The notes under the pieces: generated by a model
Told to the model about the DNA's origin: nothing
Databases searched by the model: none
Seen by the model: only the letters and a program-made list of their open reading frames with translations
Shown here: positions 7,346 through 8,614 of the stretch, piece after piece
Layout of the letters: every line of letters begins with the position of its first letter
How positions within the stretch are numbered: position 1 is the stretch's first letter
Position numbers and translations under genes: made by a program
Source of the DNA: an uncultured Clostridia bacterium
GTDB taxonomy: Bacteria; Bacillota; Clostridia; RUG12999
Assembly: GCA_938005345.1 (NCBI GenBank)
Contig: CALLNG010000470.1
Span: 1-8,614, forward strand
DNA length: 8,614 nt
Direction: 5' to 3'

Positions 7346-8614
7346 GTGAAACATAAGGCAGAAGAATTCAAACCTTTTGTGCCTTCTGATAAAATTGTGC
7401 CGGAATTTACGGTAACGTCAATTTTAATTGGTATTTTACTTGCGATTGTCTTTGGCGCGGCAAATGCTTATTTGGGACTTCGTGTTGGTATGACGGTATC
7501 CGCTTCGATTCCGGCTGCAGTGATTTCCATGGGAATCATCCGCGTCATCCTGCGGCGGGATTCCATTTTGGAGAACAATATGGTACAGACGATCGGTTCA
7601 GCAGGAGAATCTGTCGCGGCAGGCGCTATTTTTACACTTCCCGCGTTGTTTCTCTGGGCTAATGAATGGGGAACGGAAACGCCTTCGCTTTTGACTATTT
7701 TCCTCATTGCGCTGGTGGGCGGATTTCTGGGCGTTTTGTTTATGGTTCCGCTGCGAAAGGCGCTCATTGTTGAGGAACATGGTACGCTTCCCTATCCGGA
7801 AGGTACAGCCTGTGCAGAGGTGCTGCTGGCTGGAGAAGAAGGGGGTGCAAAAGCCTCCACAGTCTTCGCGGGTCTTGGAATGGCGGCAGTCTATAAATTT
7901 GTGGCTGATGGCCTGGGCGTTTTTCCAAGCAGTGTTCAATATGAATTCAAGGGATACCGTGGTGCTGCGGTTGGCATTGATGTGCTGCCAGCACTTGTTG
8001 GTGTAGGCTACATTTGCGGCCCTAAAATTTCGAGTTATATGTTAAGTGGTGGTATTATTAGCTGGCTGGTTCTTATGCCGCTGATTCACCTGTTTGGCGC
8101 AGACCAGATTGTTTTTCCGGGGACGGAGCCAATTAGCAGCATGTCAGCAGATGAACTGTGGTCTACGTATATTAAATACATCGGTGCAGGCGCCGTTGCA
8201 GCGGGCGGCATTATTAGCCTTGTTAAAACATTTCCTTTGATTATCAAAACATTTGCTAATGCAATGGGAAATTTAAAAGGAAACCGCGCTGAAAAGGTGC
8301 AGGAATTACGTACCGGACGAGATTTGCCAATGCCATTGATTTTAACCGCCATTCTCATCATTGTGTTGGCAATTTGGCTGCTGCCTGTATTTCCAGTTAA
8401 TCCAATTGGTGCGCTATTTATTGTACTATTTGGTTTCTTTTTTTCGACGGTATCTGCCCGGCTGGTTGGCATGATTGGCAGCAGTAACAATCCTGTTTCC
8501 GGTATGGCGATTGCTACGTTACTGCTGGCCTCCATGTTACTTAAAGTGACAGGTACAGACGGGCGTGCCGGCATGACGGGCGCTATTGCCATTGGTTCCA
8601 TTATTTGTATCGTA
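7346..8614 (+). CDS. OPT-family oligopeptide transporter (3'-truncated by window edge)
   Basis: The first 423 codons of a polytopic inner-membrane transporter are present, open to the right edge; bacterial OPT proteins are usually about 630-650 residues, so the last third is missing. The start is GTG at 7346: an in-frame TGA at 7337 blocks any earlier start, AAAGGG lies 9 bases upstream, and the next Met is residue 49. Family hallmarks are NAYLGLRVGMTVSASIPAAV (40-59), GTLPYPEGTACAEVLLAGE (146-164) and SSNNPVSGMAIATLLL (379-394). About 11 hydrophobic segments are visible, for example around 24-44, 115-137, 210-250, 330-372 and 383-400. The cytoplasmic N-terminus is short and charged. Members of the superfamily import oligopeptides or metal-chelate complexes in symport with protons; substrates of the bacterial branch are poorly established. 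Proximity to pepD suggests peptides, but this is inference. It probably has its own promoter in the 181-base gap upstream. Confidence 0.93.
   Translation, partial: MKHKAEEFKPFVPSDKIVPEFTVTSILIGILLAIVFGAANAYLGLRVGMTVSASIPAAVISMGIIRVILRRDSILENNMVQTIGSAGESVAAGAIFTLPALFLWANEWGTETPSLLTIFLIALVGGFLGVLFMVPLRKALIVEEHGTLPYPEGTACAEVLLAGEEGGAKASTVFAGLGMAAVYKFVADGLGVFPSSVQYEFKGYRGAAVGIDVLPALVGVGYICGPKISSYMLSGGIISWLVLMPLIHLFGADQIVFPGTEPISSMSADELWSTYIKYIGAGAVAAGGIISLVKTFPLIIKTFANAMGNLKGNRAEKVQELRTGRDLPMPLILTAILIIVLAIWLLPVFPVNPIGALFIVLFGFFFSTVSARLVGMIGSSNNPVSGMAIATLLLASMLLKVTGTDGRAGMTGAIAIGSIICIV

Noticed and set aside
8086..8601. 171-codon open frame on the minus strand at the right end
   Set aside because: It is antisense to the clearly recognisable OPT transporter, has no family resemblance, and is a shadow of hydrophobic coding sequence.
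1..8614. Search for a novel defence system, mobile element, CRISPR array or RNA gene
   Set aside because: All sizeable + strand frames belong to known families; I saw no regularly spaced repeats, transposase, terminal inverted repeats or tRNA-like cloverleaf. The gene content is ordinary.

Overview
The window holds an ordinary-looking stretch of chromosome from a low-to-mid GC Gram-positive anaerobe, most likely a member of the Clostridia or a related Bacillota lineage. This rests on strong AGGAGG-type ribosome binding sites, a GTG start, A/T-rich gaps with stem-loop terminators, and a secreted papain-like protease built from modules I associate with clostridial surface proteins. The exact taxon cannot be fixed from the sequence. 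All five genes lie on the + strand. The longest gap is about 181 bases, so no stretch above 300 bases lacks a gene.

Layout. (1) Bases 2-2206 are the 3' part of an SbcC/Rad50-type DNA-repair ATPase; its beginning lies upstream. It has a CPVC zinc hook, a very glutamine-rich coiled coil, the LSGGE signature, Walker B and a switch histidine. (2) Bases 2266-4875 encode a secreted, multidomain C1A (papain-fold) cysteine peptidase with signal peptide, complete catalytic residues and about 550 residues of C-terminal beta-rich modules. A clear terminator follows. (3) Bases 5102-6598 encode an M20-family aminoacyl-histidine dipeptidase (PepD) with all expected metal ligands. (4) Bases 6652-7164 encode a RimJ/RimL-like GNAT acetyltransferase, separated from pepD only by a perfect stem-loop. 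(5) From 7346 to the window end runs the 5' two-thirds of an OPT-family transporter that starts at GTG.

Functional reading. The repair gene at the left is probably unrelated to what follows. The secreted protease, the cytoplasmic dipeptidase and the OPT importer could together form a peptide-scavenging route: extracellular proteolysis, uptake of oligopeptides, then final dipeptide cleavage. This is inferred from gene neighbourhood and known family roles; bacterial OPT substrates are mostly unproven.

No clearly new system, mobile element, CRISPR array, tRNA or rRNA was found. The points most worth a second look are the modular C-terminus of the protease, the stem-loop between pepD and the acetyltransferase with no room for a promoter after it, and the structured leaders (with tiny possible leader ORFs) ahead of the transporter and of pepD.
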